DNA of 8,718 nt from BS750m-G57 sp964607575. GTDB taxonomy: Bacteria > Planctomycetota > Phycisphaerae > SM23-33. The notes under the pieces are model-generated. The model worked only from the letters and a program-made list of their open reading frames with translations. It searched no databases and was not told where the DNA came from. How positions within the stretch are numbered: position 1 is the stretch's first letter; the number at the start of each line of letters is the position of its first letter. Positions 1 to 7,096 of the stretch are shown here, in pieces. The position numbers and the translations under genes were made by a program. The stretch spans positions 1 through 8,718 of the forward strand of contig CAZSLS010000254.1 of NCBI GenBank assembly GCA_964607575.1. The letters run 5' to 3'.

Positions 1-2303
1 GGCTCGAACACGATGGTGTCGTCGATGCGGTTGAGGAACTCCGGGCGGAACTGCTGCTTAAGCGCCTCTGCAAGCCGGGCGTCGATCTCCCACTGCTCGG
101 CCTGGTTGTCGGCCATCTCCTGGATCACGTCGGAGGCGATGTTGCTGGTCATGACGACCAGCGTATTCTTGAAATCCACGGTCCTTCCCTGCCCGTCGGT
201 CAGGCGCCCGTCATCGAGGACCTGCAGCAGCACGTTGAAGACATCGCCGTGGGCCTTTTCGATTTCGTCCAGGACGATCAGCGAGTACGGTTTGCGGCGT
301 ACGGCTTCGGTCAGGCGCCCGCCCTCTTCGTACCCGACGTATCCGGGGGGTGCGCCGATGAGCCTTGCGACCGAATGTTGCTCCATGAACTCGCTCATGT
401 CGATTCGCACCATGGCGTCTTCGGAATCGAACAGGAGTTCGGCGAGCGCTTTGCACAGTTCGGTCTTGCCCACACCCGTCGGCCCGAGAAAGATGAAAGT
501 TCCGATCGGTCTCTTGGGATCGCCCAGACCGGCACGATTCCTCCGCACCGCGTCGCTTACAGCGGTCAGCGCCTCGCTCTGTCCGACAATCCGCCGGGCG
601 AGGTGCTGCTCCATCTGCATCAGGCGGTCGCGCTGGGGTTCCATCAACCGGGTTACCGGAATATGCGTCCACTTGGCCACCACATCGGCGATGTGCTCGG
701 GGGTGACTTCCTCGCTGGTAAGCCCTCCGCCCTGCCGGAGGCGCGCGATCGTCTCGGACTCGTCGGTCTGTTGGGCCTGGAGTTCACGCAGTTGCCCGTA
801 TTGAATCCTCGCCGCGGTCTCCAGGTCGCCTGCTCGCTGGGCCTGCTCCAGTGCGGTGTTCGCCGATTCGATCTGTTCCTGGAGGTCCTTGATCCTGCCC
901 AGCGCGCCGTGTTCGTTGTCCCAGCGCCCGTGCATCTGGTCGTACTGTGCCTGTAAATCGGCCAGATTCTTCTCCAGGACGACGAGCCGTTCCTTGCTGG
1001 CATCGTCGCTCTCGTTGCGGAGCGCTTCGCGTTCGATCTGCAATTGAACCAGGCGCCGCTTCAACTCGTCGAGTTCGGCGGGCATCGAATCGTTCTCGAT
1101 TCTCAGGCGTGAGGCGGCTTCGTCTATCAGGTCTATCGCCTTGTCGGGCAGGAAGCGATCGGTGATGTATCGTTGGCTCATAACTGCCGCCGCCACCAGC
1201 GCCGCATCCTGGATTCGCACGCCGTGATGCGCGTCGTACCGCGGTTTGAGTCCGCGGAGAATAGCGATGGTATCTTCGACATTCGGCTCGTCGATCACCA
1301 CCGGTTGGAAGCGCCGCTCGAGGGCGGCGTCCTTTTCCACGTGCTTTCGATATTCATCGAGCGTGGTGGCGCCGATACACCTGAGGTCTCCGCGGGCCAG
1401 TGCGGGCTTGATGAGATTGCCCGCGGAGATCGCCCCCTCCGCCGCACCCGCACCCACTACGGTGTGCAGTTCGTCGATGAACAGAATGATCTGCCCGTCG
1501 GCTCCGGTGACTTCCTTCAGGACGGCCTTGAGGCGGTCCTCGAACTCGCCGCGAAATTTGGCTCCCGCCAGCAGTTGCCCCATGTCCAGGGCGACCACTG
1601 TCTTACCGATAAGCCCTGCCGGTACGTCGCCGTTAACGATCCGTTGCGCAAGCCCCTCAACGATCGCGGTCTTGCCCACTCCGGGCAGTCCGATCAGGAC
1701 GGGGTTGTTCTTCCGTCGCCGGGAGAGAACCTGTATGCACCTGCGGATCTCGTCGTCCCGCCCTATCACCGGATCGAGCTTGCCCTCGCGGGCCCGGTCG
1801 CACAGATCCATTCCGTACCTTTCGAGCGCGCGATATTTATTTTCGGGGTTATCGTCGGTGACTCGCTGCGAACCGCGGAGGTCCTCCATCGCAGCGAGGA
1901 TCGATTTGTAGTCCGCCCCGAGCGTTGTCAGCACTTCTTTAGCCTGCGAGGCTTCGTCCGACAACGCCAGCAGCAGATGCTCAACGGAGATGTACTCATC
2001 CTTGAGATTGTCTGCTTCCTTCGCCGCCCGGAACACGATTGCATTGGTGGCCGGGTCGGCGGTCTGACCGGCCTGGGCAGACTGGCTGGGAAGGCGCTGA
2101 AGTTCGGAATCCACGATAGATTGAATACGATCTTTCGGAACGCCTACTTTCTCGAGAAGCGCGCCTGTGAGCCCGCCTTCCTGCCTGAGCAGCGCCGCAA
2201 GAATGTGGAGTGGTCCGATGGCGTGATGCCCGGCCTCCGCGGCGGCGGCTTGGGCATCCACCATAGCCTGCTGAACTTTAACTGTCAGTTTGTCTAAACG
2301 CAT
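1..2303 (-). CDS. clpB: ATP-dependent chaperone/disaggregase ClpB (3' end beyond window)
   Basis: Hexameric AAA+ unfoldase that, with DnaK/DnaJ/GrpE, threads polypeptides out of cytosolic aggregates. The minus strand is open from ATG at 2303 to the left edge, giving 767 codons of a protein usually about 860 long, so roughly 100 C-terminal residues are missing. An N-terminal Clp_N domain spans about residues 1-145. NBD1 has Walker A GLPGVGKT (205-212, K211) and Walker B LFIDELH (D277, E278). The M-domain coiled coil lies at about 407-525 and identifies ClpB rather than ClpA/ClpC. NBD2 has GPTGVGKT (K613), pore loop GYVGYEEGG and Walker B VLDEIEKAH (D679, E680). The visible end reads FRPEFLNRIDDTIVFE, the expected motif. 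GGGAGA (2311-2316) lies 7 nt before the ATG and supports the start. Two mild oddities: Leu206 where most family members have an acidic residue, and Phe250 in place of the pore-loop Tyr. Regulation is not evident; no CIRCE element was seen upstream. Confidence 0.98.
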   Translation of the reverse strand, partial: MRLDKLTVKVQQAMVDAQAAAAEAGHHAIGPLHILAALLRQEGGLTGALLEKVGVPKDRIQSIVDSELQRLPSQSAQAGQTADPATNAIVFRAAKEADNLKDEYISVEHLLLALSDEASQAKEVLTTLGADYKSILAAMEDLRGSQRVTDDNPENKYRALERYGMDLCDRAREGKLDPVIGRDDEIRRCIQVLSRRRKNNPVLIGLPGVGKTAIVEGLAQRIVNGDVPAGLIGKTVVALDMGQLLAGAKFRGEFEDRLKAVLKEVTGADGQIILFIDELHTVVGAGAAEGAISAGNLIKPALARGDLRCIGATTLDEYRKHVEKDAALERRFQPVVIDEPNVEDTIAILRGLKPRYDAHHGVRIQDAALVAAAVMSQRYITDRFLPDKAIDLIDEAASRLRIENDSMPAELDELKRRLVQLQIEREALRNESDDASKERLVVLEKNLADLQAQYDQMHGRWDNEHGALGRIKDLQEQIESANTALEQAQRAGDLETAARIQYGQLRELQAQQTDESETIARLRQGGGLTSEEVTPEHIADVVAKWTHIPVTRLMEPQRDRLMQMEQHLARRIVGQSEALTAVSDAVRRNRAGLGDPKRPIGTFIFLGPTGVGKTELCKALAELLFDSEDAMVRIDMSEFMEQHSVARLIGAPPGYVGYEEGGRLTEAVRRKPYSLIVLDEIEKAHGDVFNVLLQVLDDGRLTDGQGRTVDFKNTLVVMTSNIASDVIQEMADNQAEQWEIDARLAEALKQQFRPEFLNRIDDTIVFE

Positions 2304-2425
2304 TGCATTATCTCCCGCTTGAGAGTATGCAATGCCCGTACCGGAATTGTAAGTCTTTTTATATGGACTACTTTAGCAATAATGGGCTGTCAGGATACGA
2401 TATCACCCCCACCGGGTGTGCCATT
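2304..2425 (-). promoter_or_regulatory. Candidate clpB promoter and leader region
   Basis: This AT-richer stretch between the hairpin and the clpB start is where a clpB promoter would be expected. Read on the minus strand it contains TATAAA (2358-2363), a 5/6 match to a sigma-70 -10 box, about 55 bases before the ATG. It is preceded by TCC, so CCATATA also resembles the -10 of heat-shock sigma-32 promoters, but no convincing -35 box sits at the right distance. A second weak pair is TTACAA (2347-2352), 17 bases, CATACT (2324-2329), which would leave a very short leader. Neither is strong, so the exact promoter is unresolved. Confidence 0.2.
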
Positions 2426-2469
2426 AAGGCAGGTCCGTATGCGCACTGAACTGCACACGGACCTGCCTT
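2426..2469 (-). terminator. Strong hairpin between the small membrane-protein gene and clpB
   Basis: AAGGCAGGTCCGT (2426-2438) is perfectly repeated in inverse at 2457-2469, giving a 13-bp stem around an 18-nt loop that can itself pair a few more bases. It begins 38 bases after the stop of the upstream minus-strand small gene and lies about 120 bases before clpB. Its position fits a terminator or attenuating structure for the small gene. The 3' flank on the minus strand has only two T residues and then AATGG, so a classical U-tract is missing. It could instead be an RNA stability element or a protein-binding palindrome. Confidence 0.45.
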
Positions 2470-2506
2470 GGGAACCCAACCCTATTAATGCTTATATAAT
2501 CAGGCG

Positions 2507-2686
2507 TTACCGCCCTTCAGCCATTTTGAAAGCCTCTCGAATCTTCGCGTTCCTGGTCTCGATGGCCTTACCGGTATCAGCACCGGCGGTCTGCATCGAC
2601 CAGCGCGCTGTAACCGCGAGTATGGACAGGATCGCCACCACAATCCCCGCCATCAGAAGATTCTTCTTTTTAAACATGTGCATCAT
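2507..2686 (-). CDS. Small single-helix membrane or exported protein, 59 aa
   Basis: Unrecognised small protein. The frame is ATG at 2686 to TAA at 2507-2509. The N-terminus is MMHMFKKKN, then a hydrophobic helix at about residues 10-27 (LLMAGIVVAILSILAVTA), then a polar, mostly helical tail ending in KMAEGR. The lysine cluster before the helix predicts a cytoplasmic N-terminus and an exported C-terminal tail; alternatively the helix is a signal peptide cleaved after an Ala around residue 36. A textbook GGAGGA (2691-2696) sits 4 nt before the first ATG and 7 nt before the second at 2683, so either Met may be the true start. It runs in the same direction as clpB but a 13-bp hairpin separates them. 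It is divergent from the exported-repeat-protein locus, with about 110 bases between starts. The good ribosome binding site plus the coherent helix make it a likely real gene despite its size. Function is unknown. Confidence 0.7.
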   Translation of the reverse strand: MMHMFKKKNLLMAGIVVAILSILAVTARWSMQTAGADTGKAIETRNAKIREAFKMAEGR

Positions 2687-2713
2687 CCAGTCCTCCGGTT
2701 ATCTCACCGCTCC

Positions 2714-2736
2714 GAAAGAATCCTACGATTCGTTTC
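2714..2736. promoter_or_regulatory. Imperfect inverted repeat in the divergent intergenic region
   Basis: GAAAGAATC (2714-2722), a 4-base spacer CTAC, and GATTCGTTTC (2727-2736) form an inverted repeat with one unpaired base. It lies between the starts of the divergent 59-aa gene and the plus-strand exported-protein locus, where a shared operator would be placed. Chance is a real alternative for arms this short. No confident -35/-10 pair was found on either strand of this spacer; the best plus-strand candidate, TTTCCA with TAAGGT at 18-base spacing, is weak. Confidence 0.25.
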
Positions 2737-2795
2737 CATCAAAAGGGAACCTGTGGTAAGGTCATTTGTCTAACTTGCTGGAAAGGCAAATCGAT

Positions 2796-4811
2796 ATGAG
2801 CCGACTCTTCTTTGTTCTCAAAGCGGTCTTGGTGTCGGCGATGCTGTTGGCAGTAACCGCCGCCAGGGCGCAGACGCCCGCGGTAGCCCAACCCGCCGGC
2901 AGGGGTGCGGTTGTCTCCGCGATCCGGGCGGGAGTCCAGGGCGAGATCGACCGCCGCCTGGGTGGGCAGGACAAGAAAGTCCGCCGGCAACTCGCAGTTG
3001 GCATGAAGGCCCCGGCCATGGGCAAGTTGCCCGTTCGCGTCAAAGGCATTGCTGATCCGTGGGGAGGCATGGCTGAGTTGGAAGTCGGCGGTCTGGCAAT
3101 AGCGGCGGCGATGCGAGGTAAGGGACCTGTTATTCCGCCCATCCTCGATCTGCTCTGTGCGTCCGGAGGAAGACCTCCTGCTGGTGGGAAGCTCCCGCGG
3201 TCAGCACCTGCAACACCGGTCACGTTTGACGATCACGTGCGATTCCTGGCGCAAAGGCTTGCGGCGGCCGACAAATTACGCGACCTGGCACTCGAGAAAA
3301 TGCCCGCTAAGACGCGTGGTTTCATGCACAAATGGCCTGGCGCCATCGTCAATACACTGCGGCCGCAGATCGTGTTGAACGACAAGACACGACAGCTCTG
3401 CCAGAATGATCGGGCATTCTGTGGCCTGATCCAAACGCAGTGCAACTGGAAGAAGCTGGCGGCCGCAGCGAAAACACTGTCATCTCTGGCCGGAGAAGCG
3501 CACCTGGCCTCGCTGGGGCGGGCGTGCAGGGGCGCCAAACCGATCGAGGAGGAAGTCGCGGGCGTCACAGGCGACATTCTGTACTATCGCAAGAGCGATG
3601 CGGGCCTGATCATCATCGGCGGGTCGGGCGTCAACACGTACAAGATCAAGGGTCCGGTTGCGGTTTTGATTGACATTGGAGGAGACGATTCATACGGTTC
3701 TCCGGTCGGCGCAAGCTTTGATGCCGATCGCGGAAACAGCATCGCGATCGATCTGGCCGGAGACGACACGTATGACTGCGGGGCCTTTGGTCTGGCGACC
3801 GGGCGGTTGGGCGTGGGGATCCTCGTGGACCGCAGGGGCAACGACACTTACAAGCTCGCCGGCGGTTCCGGTGGCGCGGGTTTTGGGGGAATCGGGATCC
3901 TGCTGGACGCCGCGGGCGACGACAAATACACCGGTTCGAAGTTCACGCAGGGCGCCGCGGTAGCCGGGATAGGCCTGTTGATCGACCTCGCCGGCGCCGA
4001 CAAACACACCAGCTTCGGATATGCGATAGGGTTCGGCGGACCGGGGGGTATAGGCGCCGTCCTTGACGCCGGCGGGAATGACACCTACCAGTGCGGCCGC
4101 AAATACCCCAGCGGATACAACCGTAGCGACAACCCCAACGCCAAGCCCGGCGATCCCGGGTTTCAGTACTGGGCATTCGGTATGGGCACGGGAATGGGGC
4201 GTCGGATTCTGTCGAGCAACGCTCGCGATCACGCATGGTCTCTGGCCGGCGGCATGGGTCTGCTGATCGACATCGCCGGTGACGACCGGTACGACAGTTC
4301 CAACTTCTCGCAGGGATGCGGATACTTTTTCGGCGTCGGTCTGAAGCTGGACCTTTCCGGTCGCGACGTGCACGGCGCCGCCCGCTACGGTCTGGCAGCA
4401 GGAGCACATTTCGGGATGGGACTCTTTGTCGACTACGCCGGAGGCGACACCTACACGAGCGTCGGGCCGACCTACAACTGCGGGTGTGCCTGGGACCGCA
4501 GTGTATTCATGTTCGTCGACGGCGGCGCCGAGGACGACACGTATCAGCTCAAGCGGTCGGCCGGTCTCGGCCGAGCGGACATTAATTCGTGGAGTGTCTT
4601 TGCCGACATGGGCGGTCGCGACACCTACATTACCCCCAACGGACTCGGTAGAGTCTCACGCACGGGCCTGTCGGTTTTCTACGACCGGACCGGGCGGGAC
4701 AGCTACGTCGGTGTGGCCGGCGGGAAGTCGAGACTGGCTGACAAGTTGATCCGCGTTAACGGCGACGGCGGACTCTTCATTGACGCCGGACGGTCCGTTG
4801 GTGCAGAATAG
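2796..4811 (+). CDS. Exported beta-solenoid-like protein with thirteen D-x-x-G-x-D-x-Y repeats, 671 aa
   Basis: Function unknown; predicted to act outside the cytoplasm. I place the start at ATG 2796 rather than TTG 2766 because it directly begins a signal peptide (MSRLFFVLKAVLVSAMLL, AxA-type cleavage near residue 25) and has a GGAAAGG 9 nt upstream. Residues about 26-265 are non-repetitive, partly helical, and carry Cys121, 202, 209, 216 and 244. From about residue 291 to 665 runs a tandem repeat with consensus (L/F)-(I/V)-D-x-x-G-x-D-x-(Y/H), then about 10 variable residues and a Gly-rich G-x-G-(I/V/L)-G segment. The lead Asp residues fall at 293, 319, 345, 371, 397, 424, 492, 519, 546, 575, 604, 630 and 663, mostly 26-27 apart. 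The pattern recalls calcium-binding RTX repeats (GGxGxD) but with a longer period, so a stacked beta-coil fold and metal binding are inferences. An insertion of about 42 residues follows unit 6. No enzyme motif or PEP-CTERM-type sorting tail was seen. It leads a probable operon with the next two genes. Confidence 0.9.
   Translation: MSRLFFVLKAVLVSAMLLAVTAARAQTPAVAQPAGRGAVVSAIRAGVQGEIDRRLGGQDKKVRRQLAVGMKAPAMGKLPVRVKGIADPWGGMAELEVGGLAIAAAMRGKGPVIPPILDLLCASGGRPPAGGKLPRSAPATPVTFDDHVRFLAQRLAAADKLRDLALEKMPAKTRGFMHKWPGAIVNTLRPQIVLNDKTRQLCQNDRAFCGLIQTQCNWKKLAAAAKTLSSLAGEAHLASLGRACRGAKPIEEEVAGVTGDILYYRKSDAGLIIIGGSGVNTYKIKGPVAVLIDIGGDDSYGSPVGASFDADRGNSIAIDLAGDDTYDCGAFGLATGRLGVGILVDRRGNDTYKLAGGSGGAGFGGIGILLDAAGDDKYTGSKFTQGAAVAGIGLLIDLAGADKHTSFGYAIGFGGPGGIGAVLDAGGNDTYQCGRKYPSGYNRSDNPNAKPGDPGFQYWAFGMGTGMGRRILSSNARDHAWSLAGGMGLLIDIAGDDRYDSSNFSQGCGYFFGVGLKLDLSGRDVHGAARYGLAAGAHFGMGLFVDYAGGDTYTSVGPTYNCGCAWDRSVFMFVDGGAEDDTYQLKRSAGLGRADINSWSVFADMGGRDTYITPNGLGRVSRTGLSVFYDRTGRDSYVGVAGGKSRLADKLIRVNGDGGLFIDAGRSVGAE
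3666..4790 (+). repeat. Protein-level tandem repeat array, 13 units
   Basis: The array encodes thirteen copies of a D-x-x-G-x-D-x-(Y/H) unit. The lead-Asp spacing is 26, 26, 26, 26, 27, 68, 27, 27, 29, 29, 26 and 33 residues. The units are diverged at the nucleotide level (GAC or GAT, GGC or GGA choices vary), so the array is old or under protein-level selection rather than a recent DNA duplication. Units 5 and 8 have His where the others have Tyr, and the last unit is truncated to its first few residues. Confidence 0.9.
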
Positions 4812-4933
4812 GGCGCCTGCAAGATATTATGGATTCCAACGGGAACCTTGCTCGATGTTGTTGGTCTAATATCCCGACAGCGAAACATTCTCAAACAACT
4901 GGGCAATTGGACATTCAGGAGTAATCAACTGCT

Positions 4934-7060
4934 ATGACTGTAAACAGATATGCGTTGTACATCGCGGCGTCGGTTCTGCTGGCGGTAGCCACTACGGGCG
5001 CGGCAGCCGAAAAGAGTATCCACATACCGACCGGACGAACGGTATCGGGCAGTTGGAACACCGCCGACGGCGCCGGGTACCAGTGGAACATCTATGTTGC
5101 CGGCGGATACGTCAACAGCGGAAGCCACAGTGCATACAGTAGCGGTATGCAGTTGCAGGTGAACGGCTCGGGGTACAGCGGCGGTTCTTCGGGCAGGCTG
5201 AGCAAGGACGGTACGGAAATCGAGATCGGTCCCTGGAAGTACCAGTCGGTCAACATCTACCGCCGCATTTACGTCGACAAGAAGCTCGGCTACTGCCGGT
5301 GGATCGATATTTTCGAGAACCCCACCGCCTCGGCGAAATCGCTTACGCTGCGTTACTACAACGGCATGGGCACTTCTACGCGAAAGACCTACACTACCAC
5401 CGGGGGGACCACCACGGGCGCCAAAGATTGGGGTATCGTCACCGGTTACACGTCGAGTTCGTATGCGGCGGTGGCCCACATATTCGCGACGAAGAAGTCC
5501 AAGGTCCGCCCCCGCTTCCAGTGGACGCGATCCAGCAGCACGGTCTACTATCACCACACGCTGAAGATACCGCCCAAGAAGACCGTGGCGCTGTGCCTGA
5601 TCGAAGCCCAGCGGCGCCCGTTTGCAACGGCCCAGAAGTTCCTGACCACCTTCAAGGTCGACAGGGAACTCAAGAAGGTCCCCACGGCGCTGCGGAGGAT
5701 CCTCATTAACATGAGCGGGGCGATGCTGACGCTGGGCACACTCGAACTGCCCCGCAACGAAGAACACGACCTCATAGTCCAGCGCGGTGGGAACGAACTT
5801 CTCGGAACGCTGCTCAACAAGAACTACATCATTGAAACGCTCTACGGCAAGCTCACGCTTGATGCGGCGCGTGTCGTGGGCCTGCACTCACCTGCAAACG
5901 CCGGCGACCGGATCAGGCTGGCGCTGGCCGACGGACAGGTCATCGTAGGCAAACTTCTCTCGGGTAATATCCGCCTGAAACTGGTAAACGGTAACGATAT
6001 GTCCATGTCCCCGGACAAGATCGACACCGCCGCTTACAAGGTCTCGCCCCAGCGCCCCGAGGAGATCGCTTTCCGCAAGCCCATGGTCGTGCTCAGGGGC
6101 GGACAGCAGTTGTTCTTCGAGCAGACCGACGTCGACTGGACGTTCCACACGCAGTACGGGCGCGTGAAGCTCAAGCCCGGCGATCTCCGGGAGATCGTGC
6201 TCGACACGCCTGACGGCGGGCTGCATCGGGCGATCTTCGCCAACGAATCGGTCCTCTCGGGCCTCCTGGTAACCGATAAGCTCAGCATATCGCTGGACCT
6301 CGGGGCGAAACTCTCGATACCGCGATACCTGATCCAACAGTTCGCATTTCCCACCGGCGAGTACAACGGACCGGATCTCGCGGAACTGTCCCTGGTAAAC
6401 GAAGATACACTGCAGGGACGCGTCTCTGACAAAGTGTTGAAGATCGATACGGATGTCGAACAGGTCTCGGTCGGGCGAGATGAGATTGCTCAGATAGCCA
6501 TCCCCGAAGAAGCCACCCTCGGTCGCATCCGCGTGAAACTGCACAGCGGAACGGTGGTCGAAGGCAAGCTGGTCGGTAAGTCGATCGGATTCCAGGTGGC
6601 ACCGGCGGTCACACTACCGGTTTACGTGGGACATATAGTCGAGATGACCTGCCCCAAACCACCGCCAAAGCCCACGACCCAACCGGCGACCAAACCCGCA
6701 GTCAAACCGCCGGTCAAACCGCCGGTCAAACCCGTTCCTGCTCCGGTCGTGCCGTCGACGCCCGAACCGGCGGTCGATCCGGTACCAATCCTGAAGACAA
6801 GATTGGACGCGCGGAATAAGAGAATTGGAAAGTTGCAGGATCTCATCAAGAAGATGCAGGCCGAAATGGCCTCCTCAAAGGACCCCAAGCGTACAGCCCA
6901 ACTCAAAGCACAGATCGACAGGATACAGAAGCATATCGCAATCGAACGCCAGAACGCCGCCAAAAGAGCAAAAGAGGCTAAGGTACTGAAGGCGACCGCC
7001 AAGGCGGAAAAGTTCAAACGTATCAGAGAAGCGCAACTGCAAGTACACGACAGAACCTGA
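4934..7060 (+). CDS. Exported multidomain protein with six ~45-aa beta repeats, Pro-rich linker and coiled coil, 708 aa
   Basis: Function unknown; predicted secreted or periplasmic. A signal peptide covers residues 1-25 (hydrophobic core IAASVLLAVATTG, cleavage near AAA-E). Residues about 27-245 form a beta-rich domain with Tyr/Ser/Gly-rich strands and the stretch IYRRIYVDKKLGYCRWIDIF followed by ENP. This resembles adhesin-type beta-sandwich domains in other exported bacterial proteins, an impression from memory only. Residues about 278-572 hold six repeats (278-318, 326-366, 383-424, 430-472, 482-523, 530-572) with pattern x-L-x-(N/D/S)-G-x-x-(L/V)-x-G-(K/L/R)-L, about 8 residues, a T-x-x-G-like turn, then an I-x-x-I-type strand. 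They look like small beta-barrel or SH3-like modules. A linker at 574-618 is rich in Pro/Lys/Thr (TTQPATKPAV and repeated KPPV). Residues 619-705 are a Lys/Ala/Glu/Gln-rich probable coiled coil. AGGAG (4917-4921) lies 12 nt before the ATG, slightly long; no better in-frame start is visible. It sits 122 bases after the solenoid gene and 36 bases before the next gene. Confidence 0.88.
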   Translation: MTVNRYALYIAASVLLAVATTGAAAEKSIHIPTGRTVSGSWNTADGAGYQWNIYVAGGYVNSGSHSAYSSGMQLQVNGSGYSGGSSGRLSKDGTEIEIGPWKYQSVNIYRRIYVDKKLGYCRWIDIFENPTASAKSLTLRYYNGMGTSTRKTYTTTGGTTTGAKDWGIVTGYTSSSYAAVAHIFATKKSKVRPRFQWTRSSSTVYYHHTLKIPPKKTVALCLIEAQRRPFATAQKFLTTFKVDRELKKVPTALRRILINMSGAMLTLGTLELPRNEEHDLIVQRGGNELLGTLLNKNYIIETLYGKLTLDAARVVGLHSPANAGDRIRLALADGQVIVGKLLSGNIRLKLVNGNDMSMSPDKIDTAAYKVSPQRPEEIAFRKPMVVLRGGQQLFFEQTDVDWTFHTQYGRVKLKPGDLREIVLDTPDGGLHRAIFANESVLSGLLVTDKLSISLDLGAKLSIPRYLIQQFAFPTGEYNGPDLAELSLVNEDTLQGRVSDKVLKIDTDVEQVSVGRDEIAQIAIPEEATLGRIRVKLHSGTVVEGKLVGKSIGFQVAPAVTLPVYVGHIVEMTCPKPPPKPTTQPATKPAVKPPVKPPVKPVPAPVVPSTPEPAVDPVPILKTRLDARNKRIGKLQDLIKKMQAEMASSKDPKRTAQLKAQIDRIQKHIAIERQNAAKRAKEAKVLKATAKAEKFKRIREAQLQVHDRT
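5765..6649 (+). repeat. Six tandem ~45-residue beta modules within the 708-aa protein
   Basis: Six diverged copies align by eye on a core of a hydrophobic strand, a polar G turn, G-x-L, and a second strand ending in an Ile/Val-x-x-Ile motif. Examples are LADGQVIVGKLLSGN (unit 2), LVNEDTLQGRVSDK (unit 5) and LHSGTVVEGKLVGKS (unit 6). Similar residues recur at similar spacing, but identity between units is low, so boundaries are approximate. Unit 3 (VLRGGQQLFFEQTDV) is the most deviant, lacking the G-x-L. Confidence 0.65.
6701..6733 (+). repeat. 12-bp tandem repeat in the Pro-rich linker coding region
   Basis: GTCAAACCGCCG occurs at 6701-6712 and 6713-6724, followed by a third partial copy GTCAAACCC at 6725-6733. 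It encodes the linker repeat VKPP-VKPP-VKP. Because copies one and two are identical in DNA, this is a recent duplication and probably length-variable between relatives. Confidence 0.85.
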
Positions 7061-7096
7061 ACGGAGCCCCCCGTCGAAACCTTTGAAAGACCGGAT

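Noticed and set aside
13..956. Overlapping plus-strand frames of 263 and 235 aa
   Set aside because: Both lie opposite the second ATPase domain of clpB and show no independent domain or ribosome binding site.
1173..2297. 374-aa plus-strand open frame
   Set aside because: It is antisense to clpB, whose motifs are unmistakable. Long antisense frames are expected from GC-rich codon use.
2304..2425. CIRCE/HrcA operator for clpB
   Set aside because: No TTAGCACTC-N9-GAGTGCTAA or close variant is present.
2319..2759. 146-aa plus-strand frame
   Set aside because: It runs across the hairpin and antisense to the 59-aa gene, which has the much better ribosome binding site and a coherent membrane helix.
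3690..4409. 239-aa minus-strand frame opposite the solenoid gene
   Set aside because: Its Val/Gly/Ala pattern is the mirror of the plus-strand repeats, with no signal of its own.
4925..5887. 320-aa minus-strand frame (and 218 aa at 5888-6544)
   Set aside because: Antisense to the 708-aa gene, which has a signal peptide, repeats and a ribosome binding site.
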